64,000 nt of DNA from Toxorhynchites rutilus septentrionalis. Its lineage: Eukaryota > Arthropoda > Insecta > Diptera > Culicidae. The stretch spans positions 110,853,216 through 110,917,215 of the forward strand of contig NC_073745.1 in NCBI RefSeq assembly GCF_029784135.1, given 5' to 3'. Positions 11,421 through 20,698 of this stretch are shown here, in pieces (position 1 is the stretch's first letter; each line of letters opens with the position of its first letter). A program made the position numbers and the translations under genes. A model generated the notes under the pieces. That model was given only the letters and a program-made list of their open reading frames with translations, was not told the DNA's origin and did no database searches.

Positions 11421-13560
11421 ATACATAATGTATTTCGATATTCAAGGTACGAGGATCATACTTCAAACAATAGAACCCCGAAAAACTTCACCTACCTTGA
11501 TTATTCCTAGGGATAGCGGCGCGTCTTGCGGATGGCTTTCGATTGAATACGAATTATTACGAGAAGCACTTAATAATCAAACTCTTGGGCGTCTCGGGCG
11601 GAATAAATCGATCACCTTCTTCTCGTCAAATGTTGACACCTTCCACTTGGTCGCTTTGCAAATTCAAATGCATTCCGGAAACACAGGCACCAACACACGA
11701 ATATCCCACGTTCAAATTCAAACAAGCGCAACTCAACGGGGACAATCGAGATGATAATTGTCGAAGATCTCTGCTCGAGTTTACATGAGCACGCACGAAC
11801 ACACAATATCTTAGTCAATCACTTGAAGCTGGCGCGATAAAACTGTTTGTGCTGCTCGTTATCGGCTATTGGAATTGATGTAGTAAAATCCAGTTCAAAT
11901 CATTCACACACTCTGCACTCTTATCTCCCGAAGTCAGCAGTTTCTCGGCGATTGGGGCAAACAACAATTAACACCGATCTGATCCTCAACTTCCGATGGG
12001 ATCGATTTGTAGCGATGCGTTAATTTGCGATCCACACTCACTGTGTTGTTTGCCAACGATATTAGCTAGCAAATCACTCTCAATTATCCTATTATCCGTG
12101 TGCTTTGTGCGCGAGGAGTACACTGGAGTACATTTCTTCTGCTCAAACAATCACAGGGGGAAAACTTTGTCCAAAACTGTTCACTACTGTTCCGCTTGGC
12201 GCTTATTTTTGGGTGGTAACCACGCGTTGATGTGTTCTTCTCGTGGGTGCGCACGCGCACCAAAAAGCACTCCACGTTGCGTTAGCAGCACGGGACAGAC
12301 TGATACGGAAACTGTTTCGGAACTGTTTACCCCGCGCGCTCCGATCTCTGTCTGTCAAAAAGGGTTTCAAAAGCACGCGCGAGTGTCCACTCTCACACGC
12401 GCAAACACGATCCGTACACAACACGATGATTCTCGCGTCGCTCAGCTGGTCACCGCGTCGACAAAACCGCGTAAACAAAACCTTCTTCTTGCGGGGCGAA
12501 CTGCGAACGGACTGCGCAGCATAAGGCACCACACACCAAACACGACCCACCGACCGATTGAGGAGTTGAACACACAAGTGTGAGGAAAAATCAGAACCAA
12601 TAATCTCTCAACAGCACCACGGCATGCGATCGTGAGCGCGCACATTCAGTAACTGAAACCGAAAATCACTACCGAGCGCAAGCAATGCTCCGAAAAAAGC
12701 CCCTTTAGGATCGAGAACGGCTCGCCCCCTTGGTGGTAGTGGTGACCGTGTCCGTGTGTACGACACTGTAGCCACCCCAAATCGGTCGGTCGGCTGCTTA
12801 CCAAACGGAGGCACAAGCTGCCCCAGTATGGGTAGGACACAGTGGGAAACGAACGACACAAAACAAACCGCTTCAACTCAACTCTACTCACGACCCAGCA
12901 GCCCAACGCGGTTGGAAGGAAAGGGAAACGATCGGGCCAATCGTTGCGCGAGACCGGCCGGTTCCGGGGGCGGAGTCTTGCGCGTTCAACTCTATCTATC
13001 GCGGGCTCGAGTCGTCGTACGTGTGCGATATTAGAAACGAGGCGGAATCCAGATCTAACGCTAATCTGGTTCGATGCCTCAGTTTTTTCCACGTAGTGTT
13101 GCCCAACTCTCAACAACACGTACACACACGCGCGCACGCACCCACACTCACAACAACGCAGCGACGTTTGGAGATTTGGCTGTTGTTAACGGAGCGAAAA
13201 ACCCCGTATAGACAAAGAAGGCGATAGCAAAAGACGGTCTGGAAAGCGCTCGTATTTATTACTTTATGGTTTGTTTTCGGATCTAATTATGTTTATTGAC
13301 GCCCCCTGCGTACTTTTTTTTTGTCATCGCATCGTGTGCGATGCGTTGTCCTGTAGAAATCTTGCAACCGAAGGTGAAAGGACCGATTATTGCTGGATCG
13401 ACCCCCAAAAACGAGAGTTAAAAAACGTAACGATGGTCCCAACCCCGAGTTCGAGTTCGTCTACCCGTGCCGTCCAATTTTGTCGATCTAGCGGTGCCAG
13501 GTCACAATTGTTAGTTTTTTCGTACTTAGTTTAGTGCCGATCCATCAGCAAATAGAATTG
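11421..13560. other. GC-richer, CpG-rich low-repeat block
   Basis: About 2.1 kb with much higher G+C than the flanks, CpG-containing words, a CA/CG-rich stretch (about 13115-13155) and no similarity seen to repeats in this window. Overlapping open frames occur on several strands (the longest on + at 11996-12583 and on - at 12646-13137), as expected from GC-rich noncoding DNA. None resembles a protein I know. The composition suits a host promoter, 5' UTR or enhancer region. Cap-site-like TCAGT/TCATT words occur but cannot be resolved by eye. Confidence 0.4.
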
Positions 13561-14339
13561 AACTATTTTTCGAGCTAGTTTGTTTAGTCGCATTTGTTCA
13601 TTTGTTTTGCTTTATTGTGGCGTGATTTTATTGTACCTGGTTTGCCGGTGAACAGCAAAATATCACAGCTGCGACGTTTTCGATGTTTTCAAATTTGTAT
13701 ATTCTTTCTCAACGATTATATGGAAGCAGTCTCTAAACACTTATTTGTATGGCCGTGAACAATGAAGGCCTAATAGTTCGTACTATAGATTAGAAGCAAA
13801 TCGTGTCTTGCATCGTATAATGTTTTTTAGAATATTGTTTCGAAATCAATTTATGTCTTTCTAGTAGTCTTCTATATCAATAAGACATTATTGTGGGATT
13901 TTGTCATCAAGAAAAAACAGAAACATAATGTCGCAATAAATTTGGAAGATCAGTTTTCGTTTTACAAGAAAAAGTGAAAATTTATTTCTTTCATGATTGT
14001 AGCAACAAATATTCAGAAATTGGTTATTCATTGTAGATCGCAGTTTTTGGTGACTCAGGGTTTTAAATGTGCATGTTCCGTGTATTGATTTCATACAATC
14101 AGCACCTATATTCCAATGACAAGGCTCTTTCTGATCAATCATACATGTCATAACTTCAACGCTTCGAGAATGAACAGTACAGCGTTTAAGGCAAGCCTGT
14201 CACTAGACACGAAACATTAGTGAGAATTGTTGGAATTAGTCGCAGAGAATCAGTGTCAAACACAAGAAGTGCTTGAAGAGTTGTTTTTGAATGTTACTCA
14301 ACTAAACTGACTAAAAGCTATGGAAATGTTTCAGAAACA
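13561..14339. other. AT-rich spacer
   Basis: No supported gene or element. Confidence 0.3.
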
Positions 14340-14369
14340 TGTCAAGGAGATAATCCTTACGCGGAGGGC

Positions 14370-14680
14370 CAAAGACAGGTTTTTTTTGACGTAGGACTAC
14401 GTCTAACCGGAAGATATAGGGGGTGAAATGGAAATCTAGGCACTGAACAAGTAGGATAAAATGCAAGATTTGGAACGCTTATAACTCGAGCATTTCTCAA
14501 TAGATCGCAAAGGTTTTTGCATCAATTGATAGGAAATATATCTACGCATCTAACATAACGAATAACATTTCATTTTTCTTGAGATAAATAATTGAATAAT
14601 TGTGAAATATCAAGCATTGTCAAAATGCACTATGTGCCCATTTTTGATTGGTCCATTTTGTGCTCCTCAAATCGTACCGA
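14370..14680 (+). repeat. Dispersed repeat, copy A
   Basis: Aligns in the same orientation with 63685-63960. Shared words include GGACTAC-TCTAACCGG, GCATCAATTGATAGG, ATAAACAATTGAATAA and TTTTGATTGG. Similarity is moderate (many substitutions and small gaps). No coding capacity and no visible ends, so the class is unknown. Confidence 0.6.
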
Positions 14681-15099
14681 CCAAAACGGGCAACTTTCCA
14701 AAAAAGAGTTTACGAAATACAGTTCAATGCTTTCTAAAACATTATCCAAAATAATAATAAAACACAAATTGTTTTTTTCATAATTTGTTTGCCAGGATCT
14801 GATGAGTATATGAATTTGGCATTTGTTCTGAGCTTATTGATAGTTGGGGACTTTCCTGATTATTCAATTTTCACCAATTCTTAAATTGTTTCCAGATTGA
14901 AAGTACAGCAATTTACAATTAGTTCGACAGTTAGGCAATTGGACGGACATGTAATGCGACTTATTTAGTTGGACATTTTTGTAAACATAGAGATCCAAAT
15001 TATGACCCCACATTGAAAGTCGACACTGTACAGCTGTCATCGCAAATGTTCAATTACAGGTTAAAATCGCCTCCAATGCGACACTAAGTGGCGCTTTGA

Positions 15100-15265
15100 C
15101 ACGTCGCATTGAATGTGATTTACTGTACAATGTCATGTCACAAAGCTGGATGGGATGAAATTTTCCAACTGTGAAAGCTGGCAAAGTGGCAAACGCAATC
15201 GCTAAACAGAAAGGTTTAGCCGAACAAGATGGGGATATCGAGTGATAACAAAACAATAAACTCTT
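15100..15265 (+). repeat. Local duplication, copy 1
   Basis: A stretch of roughly 160 bp (with GTCGCATTGAATGTGATTTACTG, AAATTTTCCAACTGTGAAAGC, GGTTTAGCCGAACAAGATGG and ATATCGAGTGATAAC as landmarks, quoted in part) recurs at about 15848-16000 in the same orientation with moderate divergence. The two copies flank the histone H2A relic. I do not recognise a protein in it. Confidence 0.7.
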
Positions 15266-15285
15266 TAGATTGAAGATAATTTTGT

Positions 15286-15301
15286 GATCCTGAAAAGGAC
15301 C
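15286..15301 (-). other. Histone mRNA 3' stem-loop-like sequence (minus)
   Basis: On the minus strand this reads GGTCCTTTTCAGGATC: a 6-bp stem (with one G-T pair) and a 4-base pyrimidine-rich loop, close to the histone 3' end consensus. A histone gene on the minus strand should lie to its right, but no minus-strand histone coding sequence is visible between 15302 and 15460. It may be the remnant of a lost divergent histone gene. Confidence 0.55.
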
Positions 15302-15458
15302 CTTTTTAGCCTGCATGTGAATCCAACGAGCGAACAAATCGTAATGAATGTATTTTTTTTGCCATCGCTCCCTTTTAACGCTCATTCGTTCGTCTCGTTG
15401 GACTCGCCCCTCTGGCTGAGTCTGCCGATTTGTCTCTATTCTGTGAGTGTGTACCGCT

Positions 15459-15466
15459 AGAGTATA
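15459..15466 (+). promoter_or_regulatory. TATA box upstream of the H2A relic
   Basis: AGTATAAAAC sits about 80 bases upstream of the first H2A-like codons, in the spacing normal for insect histone genes. The gene it served is broken. Confidence 0.5.
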
Positions 15467-15537
15467 AAACATGCGGACTCCAAAAAAATATCTTACTTTC
15501 TTTCAAACCGTAAACCCGTGTGGTTGTACGGCATCGG

Positions 15538-15815
15538 CATCGTGGACGTAACAAAGGAGGACAAGTTAAGGGAAAGGCAAAGTCTCACTCGAACCGTGCA
15601 GGTCTCCAGTTCCCTGTTGGTCGCATTCACTGATTGCTCCGCAAGGGTAACTAGGCCGAACGGATTGGTGCCGGAGCACCAATATACCTAGCAGCGATTA
15701 TAAAGTTTCGGCCGTCGGAGTGCTCGAGTTGGCTTGCAAAGCTGCTCACGACAATCAGAAAACCCGCATCAAGAACAGAGCAGCTTCGGTTCGGCGCTCA
15801 TCAAGGCAACAATTA
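15538..15815 (+). pseudogene. Broken histone H2A gene
   Basis: Plus-strand reading gives [19 protein letters not shown], then FPVGRIH, a stop, LLRKGN, a stop, and AERIGAGAPIYLAAII. These are the core-histone H2A N-tail and first half of the histone fold. After a one-base loss near 15718 the frame resumes as VLELACKAAHDNQKTRI. The ATG is not preserved: a TCGTGGACGT stretch at 15540 corresponds to the start of the coding sequence with small indels. After KTRI the match is lost (a possible LIKATI at about 15799-15815 could be chance). Histone H2A normally has about 124 residues; about 85 are recognisable. Nucleotide similarity to a functional H2A seems high, so decay is fairly recent. A TATA box and 3' stem-loop around it suggest a piece of histone cluster rather than a polyadenylated retrocopy. 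Confidence 0.85.
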
Positions 15816-15847
15816 GTTTCAGTGAGTGGCAAAGTGTTTCTCCGGCA

Positions 15848-16000
15848 CGTCGCATTAAATGTAATTTACTGAACAACATGTACAAGCTGGATAGGAAGAA
15901 ATTTTCCAACTGTGAAAGCTGTGGCGAGTGGCAAACGCAATAGCTAAACAGGAAGGTTTAACCGAACAAGATGGGAATATCGAGTGATAACAAAAACACA
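15848..16000 (+). repeat. Local duplication, copy 2
   Basis: Second copy of the segment at 15100-15265, same orientation. Here it leads directly into a plus-strand histone stem-loop, whereas copy 1 is followed by a minus-strand one. Confidence 0.7.
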
Positions 16001-16008
16001 ACACCAAA

Positions 16009-16024
16009 GGTTCTTTTCAGAACC
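16009..16024 (+). other. Histone mRNA 3' stem-loop-like sequence (plus)
   Basis: GGTTCTTTTCAGAACC is a perfect 6-bp stem with a 4-base loop, matching the histone 3' processing signal, preceded by an A-rich stretch as usual. It lies about 200 bases downstream of the H2A relic on the same strand. Confidence 0.8.
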
Positions 16025-16068
16025 ATCAACATGTTCATAAAGAGTAAACAGTAAACTAATCTATTTTT

Positions 16069-16514
16069 CAGGTAGATAGGTAGGTACCATAGCGATACAG
16101 CGAATATAGCGATCGTGCAACTTTTCGATACCATTTTTATAGTACTCGGTTTTTTTTTCCAAAATAGGCCTCAGTTTCGGTAATCACTCCATCATCGGTC
16201 TTAAATTTCTTGCCAGCGAGCATTCTCTTCAGGTCTGCGAACAGAAAATAGTCGCTGAGGGCCAGATCTGGAGAATACGGTGGATGCGGAAGCAATTCGA
16301 AACCCAATTCATGCAATTTTGCCGTCGTTTTCATTGATTTGTGATTTTTCCATTTTTTCACAATAACAAAAGTTGCTTCACTCTCAATGCTGTGACTCAC
16401 GAATCAATCGACCGATTGCTGTCAAATTTTGACACGTATTCATTGAAAGATGGTGCTTGGTGATAGTCAATTACATTTTTGCAAGAGGCGCCATCTGTCA
16501 ACCTAATGAACTTT
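16069..16514 (-). mobile_element. Internally deleted mariner (DD34D) element
   Basis: Minus strand: the left end reads AGGTTGACAGATGGCGCC (starting near 16512), a weakly matching inverted end AGGTAGATAGGTAGGTACC lies at about 16070-16088. After the 5' noncoding part, the sequence jumps straight into the C-terminal third of a mariner transposase: HKSMKTTAKLHELGFELLPH, PPYSPDLALSDYFLF (third catalytic D), LKRMLAGKKF and ETEAYF, then YYKNGIEKL out to the end. The DNA-binding domain and first two acidic residues are missing. It is therefore a deletion derivative, nonautonomous and noncoding in practice. Right-end TIR match is imperfect. Confidence 0.8.
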
Positions 16515-16646
16515 TCAGCCGAACCGTTAGGTGTTTCGATCTTCAAAATTAGATTAACGCTTTACGGAACTATAGTAGTTCGTTTTTGCCAAAAGCCAGT
16601 GTATTACGAAAACAAATTCTACAAATTTTATACTTAAATTTTATAC

Positions 16647-17523
16647 AAATATTATCCGGAGTATTGATTTTTTTCTCACTCCGGATAATCGAATCCTCCG
16701 GATAATCTAGTCAAAACATTTTTTTTCTTTATTTGTTTTTTTGCATGTATGTTTTGTTTTTTTTTTGGAAATAAAAGAGGAATTTGATTTTTCATTCATC
16801 CCCTTAAAGTCAGAGAGCACCTTTCTCACATGAAAAAAAATAATTTAAAAAAATAACAGATTCTCTCAGTAGGTGATAGACGATCATATTTGATGAAAAA
16901 AAAATCCTCCTACGCATATGTTCGAATTTCAACAATGACAGAGTTACAGAACTTTTTTTTTGTTTCGGACTCTGTTGCTTCAAACTGGCTCTAGATTAAA
17001 AAGTACGCTACGGAAGACGATTCTGATGGTTTCATTTGAAAGATGAGTAAATTTAGTACAGGATATATTAGTGGAACAACTAAATTAGTGAATTTTAATA
17101 ACATTTTGGAAGTGAAACATTTAAAAGTTAATAATTTTTAATGTGTTATTATTAATCTTATCCTAAAAATTTATATTAAACTTTATTGTTTCTATCAACA
17201 AAAATGAAGCTCTTTAACCGCTCCACAATTTGTTCTTTGACGTACAACTTCTATCTTTCTTAATTTGGCTGCAATATCGATATGAACAATTCCTGGTGAA
17301 AATTCAAGCAAAATCTTCAAAAATCACGATTTTTATCCCACTGTACATGTAATAGCCACTTAAACTTCACCTTAACGTTGAAAGATTACATTTCTTCATG
17401 AAATAAGCCATATTTAAAATATAAAAAAGAAGCAAATTTTTCCAAACTGAATATAATCGAGTCCAAAATTGTATATAATCGAATCACATATAATCGAGTC
17501 TGTATATAATCAAGTGCGACCTG
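16647..17523 (+). mobile_element. ~0.88-kb CAGG-family MITE with mismatched ends
   Basis: The interior matches the copies at 61.3 kb (+) and 49.9 kb (-): CCCCTTAAAGTCAGAGA-ACC, GGTGATAGACGATCATATTT, CCTACGCATATGTTCGAATT, CCACTGTACATGTAATAGCC. The right end is the TATATAATCGAGTC type and closes GCGACCTG-TA. The left end is a different type, with TCCGGATAATCGA words, and lacks the outer CAGGTCGGACTCGATT. The element is thus truncated on the left or chimeric. Confidence 0.75.
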
Positions 17524-17525
17524 TA

Positions 17526-18510
17526 CTGCATTCTATTAGTCAAAACATTTCATTCGATACCAATATTGAGGGGATTGCAAAAAATACATAGTCGACCATT
17601 TTGTGGCGGCGATCTTTTCGAATTTATGTTGTTTATAGTGTAGTGTATTCTCCAAATCAAGCCATTCTGCCATTTTTTTGCGGCGGCCAAATTGAATTTT
17701 TCAAGATCATGGAATACGCAGTTTTATAATGACAGTAGAATTAAATGTATGTTCCAAATTTCAGATCAATCATTTAACAGGAACGGGGTCGATTTTCCAT
17801 TAATGTGGGACAACCCAACAAACATTCAAACATACATAGAAACAGGTCAAGCTGAATGAAACCATTCAAAAAGTGATTAGTTGTTTGGGGACTGCGGCCA
17901 TCTTGAAATTGGATTATTTATTATCTGCTATGTTCTACTAGTCGAGAACTTTCTTTTGATATATTTGTGGGCATTTTTCATAAATAACTGTGTTCTACTA
18001 GTCAAGCCTTTTCACTTGATACCCATATTGATGGGTTCTGAGAAAATAGTTAATCCGCCATTTGGTATTGGCGGGCATCTTAGATTTGCATTTTTCATAA
18101 ATAACTGTATTCTACTAGTCAAGCCCTTTCATTAGATACCCATACTGATGGGGTTCTGAGAAAATATGTAATCCGCCATTTTTTAGTGGCCGACATCTTA
18201 GATTTGCCTTTTTCATAAATAACTGTATTCTACTAGTCAAGCCCTTTCATTTGATACCTATATTGATGGGGTTGTGAAAAAAAAATATATAGCACCATCT
18301 TGCGGTGGCGGCCATTTTGGATTTGCATTTTTCATAAATAACTGTGTTCTACTAGTCAAGTCCTTTCATTTGATACTCATATTGATGGAGTTCTGAGAAA
18401 ATATGCAATCCGCCATTTTGTAGTGGCCGCCATCTTGGATTTGCATTTTTCATAAATAACTGCATTCTACTAGTCAAGCCCTTTCTTTAGATACCCATAT
18501 TAGCTATTCA
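17526..18510 (+). repeat. Tandem repeat array, ~118-bp unit
   Basis: At least five successive units carry TTTTCATAAATAACTG, TTCTACTAGTCAAG, CTTTCATTTGATACCCATA, TGATGGGGTTCTGAGAAAATA and a CCGCCATTTT-GTGGC block. Copies of the TTTTCATAAATAACTG landmark begin near 17974, 18091, 18209, 18328 and 18446, giving a 117-119 bp period. Two older, degenerate units lie at about 17527-17880. Short open frames exist in the array but differ between units. This is a minisatellite-like array, possibly internal to a transposon. Confidence 0.85.
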
Positions 18511-18559
18511 ATATAGAATTATTATACAAATTATTCAAAATTTCCGAAAATCAAAAATA

Positions 18560-18609
18560 AATACTCCGGATAATCGAGTCTAAAATTGCGGATAATCGAG
18601 TCCGACCTG
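18560..18609 (+). mobile_element. Right end of a CCGGA-type CAGG-family MITE
   Basis: Contains CTCCGGATAATCGAGTC and a second GCGGATAATCGAGTCCGACCTG ending before TA. It is the right-end counterpart of the odd left end at 16647. Its own left half is not obvious. Confidence 0.65.
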
Positions 18610-18610
18610 T

Positions 18611-18690
18611 ACTAGGAATTTTCTAGTAAAAGGTAATTTTAAAGGGTAGATTAGAAGATCAATCAATGAACAGTTCCGCGATTGGACCCA
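18611..18690 (-). repeat. Fragment of the CTAGCT-ACCCGG dispersed repeat
   Basis: Reverse complement of 53630-53710 (GAACTGTTCATTGA-TGATCTTCTAATCTACC and AAATTACCTTTTA, quoted in part), and related to 61030-61100. The MITE end at 18609 abuts it, so the MITE had inserted in a copy of this repeat. Confidence 0.65.
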
Positions 18691-19410
18691 TGAACGTGCA
18701 CTTAATAAGAGAACGTAGATATGATAAAGAAAAAAAAATAATTCAGATGTTTGGAATAAAGCAAAGTGTTCAGGTTTTTTTGGCTATTGTTTAAGGTATA
18801 TTTGGAGATGTATTTTCCATTTTTTGAGTGCACGAATAATGATTATTACGCTGTTGACAGCTGGATGCGTAGATGCTGTCTGAAAATCGGAACCGGGGCG
18901 TGCAGAACGAATTCCAATGAATATTTTGAAACTTTAGATAACAGCAAAAATATATAATCGATCTTCACGAAAATCGATCTTCATCGAAAATCGATGCGGT
19001 GCATCAACGGAACACAATTACATTACTGTGTATGTTGGATTGTGACCGAAAAATTGAAAATCGTTTACTGCTGAAGTTATTGTTGGTTTTACTGGTTTGT
19101 TACCGCTCTGTTACTGATATTGGATTTGATTACTCTGCTTCTTTTCAGGATCTTCTTCTATTGGTGTTGAACCTCCCTTTGCAACTGGGAAACTATTTTT
19201 ATGCACACCTGTTAGAAGAAGAATCGCACATGGGCGGGGCTTGCGCCGCAATGTTTCGTCTCTCTTCGGGAACGGAACAATGTGCGATATCTTCCATGTT
19301 ACCTTTGTATCGAGCAAAACCGTTGTATGTCTTCTTCTTGTTCTTCTTTTTCTTCTTTTTCGGTGGCAGTAACGTTCCTTAAGAAGCTTCGCCGTCTCAA
19401 TATAGTATTA
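18691..19410. other. Spacer with low-complexity CTT tract
   Basis: An open frame of 127 codons (18999-19382, +) ends in a poly-phenylalanine run produced by a TTCTTCTTTTTC-type low-complexity tract at 19330-19362. I do not recognise it as a protein. A short CGATCTTC-repeat lies near 18957-19000. Confidence 0.3.
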
Positions 19411-20698
19411 AAGGGTGTGTTGCATCACGGAAAAAACGCTGTAGAAATTTAATTTTTAGGAATTATATCTTCAGCTTTCGCTTATAATCAGATAAGAGTG
19501 TATAGATCACGTTGGCCATGCTTCACTGTCAATTTTTCGTAAATTTGGAAAAATGTCGTCGAACGAAAAAGAGCGTCGTGAATTAATCCTGTGCACTTAT
19601 TTCGAGAATCCGGAGTTGTCACATCGGGACATCGGTAAGATGCTGTGAATCGTCCAATCCACGGTCAGCAGAGTACTAAAACGATACTTCGAGAACCTAA
19701 CCATCAACCGGAAGGTGAAGAACGGCAAAAATGGATGCTCCGTCAGTGAAAAAGATCACAAGCGCGTAGTTAAGCAGTTTAGACGTGATCCGAGAAGTTC
19801 GGTCCGGGATGTCGCCAATAAGCTGAATTTTTCAAGTTCATTCGTCCAGCGGACCAAGCAGCGGGAGGGCCTGCGTACATACAAGGTTCAGAAGGCTCCT
19901 AACCGCGATGAAAGGTAAAACATGGTGGGGAAGACACGAGCCCGGAAGCTGTACACCGAAATGCTGACGAAGTCGCATTGCCTGGTAATGGACGACGAAA
20001 CCTACGTCAAAGCGGACTTTCGTCAGCTGCCGGGCCTGTTGTTCTTCTCCGCAGACGACAAATTCAGCGTTCCGGAGGAGATTCGCAAGCAGAAACTATC
20101 CAAGTTTGCCAAAAAGTACATGGTGTGGCAAGCGATCTGCTCTTGCGGAAAGCGGAGCGCCCCCTTCGTGATGACCGGCACGGTAAACGGGCAGGTTTAC
20201 CTTAAGGAGTGCCCACAGAAGCGCTTACTACCACTATTGAAGCACTACGAGGGCCCGACCATCAACTGGCCGGATCTCGCTTCTTGCCACTATTCAAAGG
20301 ACGTGTTGGAGTGGTACGAAGCCAACGGGGTCACCTTCGTGCCAAAGGAAATGAACCCGCCCAACGCGCCGGAGCTTCGCCCAATAGAGAAATATTGGGC
20401 GATTATGAAGCAGGCCCTCCGGAAGAACCCAAAAGTTGTCAAATCGGAGGCGGACTTCAAGAGAAAATGGATTTCTGTTCAAAAAAAACTACAACCTGAC
20501 GTTGTACAGAACCTTATGGACGGGGTAAAGAGGAAGGTGCGAGCATACGGGCTTGGGCTCGAAGTATGAATAAAAAGAAAATGCCAAAAGTTGTTTAATA
20601 GTTTTTGTTTTACTGTCTAAAATTTTCAAAAGGATCGGTCTACTGGGCGAGTTTCTACAGCGTTTTTTCCGTGATGCAATTTGATGTGACACACCCTT
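19411..20698 (+). mobile_element. ITmDD37E Tc1/mariner element, copy 1
   Basis: A 1288-bp copy, almost identical in sequence to those at 24113 and 42695. Right end AAATTGCATCACGG...AAGGGTGTGTC (inverse); the left end begins AAGGGTGTG but lacks about 10 bases (TCACATCAAA) found in the other copies. Left flank TA; right flank CA, a probable mutated duplication. The damaged left terminus may have reduced mobilisation of this copy. Confidence 0.95.
19553..20569 (+). pseudogene. ITmDD37E transposase, copy 1 (two nonsense codons)
   Basis: The 339-codon frame starts at MSSNEKERRELIL, has an N-terminal helix-turn-helix region (HRDIGKML, STVSRVLKRYFEN) and a catalytic domain with VMDDETYVKAD (first D), NWPDLASCHYS (second D) and RPIEKYW (E). 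Exactly 37 residues separate the second D from the E, which defines DD37E. Stops interrupt codon 32 (TGA, 19646) and codon 122 (TAA, 19916); otherwise the frame is open to TGA at 20567. It is recently dead. The enzyme would cut and paste the element into TA sites. Confidence 0.95.

Noticed and set aside
11996..12583. 195-codon plus-strand open frame
   Set aside because: Overlaps comparable open frames on the minus strand in GC-rich DNA, has no recognisable domain and a biased composition; it looks like chance.
12646..13137. 163-codon minus-strand open frame
   Set aside because: Same GC-rich block, overlapping frames on the other strand, no known motif.
15799..15815. LIKATI-like codons suggesting the H2A.Z variant
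   Set aside because: Six residues only; the rest (LLRKGN, AERIGAGAPIYLAA) is canonical H2A, so no variant call is made.
17881..18135. 84-codon open frame in the 118-bp array
   Set aside because: It spans tandem units and its reading differs between units; repeat-derived.
18999..19382. 127-codon frame with hydrophobic stretches as a membrane protein
   Set aside because: Hydrophobicity is due to T-rich codons and a CTT-type low-complexity tract; no family match.
20209..20499. 96-codon frame inside ITmDD37E (also at 24921 and 43503)
   Set aside because: Out-of-frame shadow of the transposase; present in all copies only because the copies are nearly identical.
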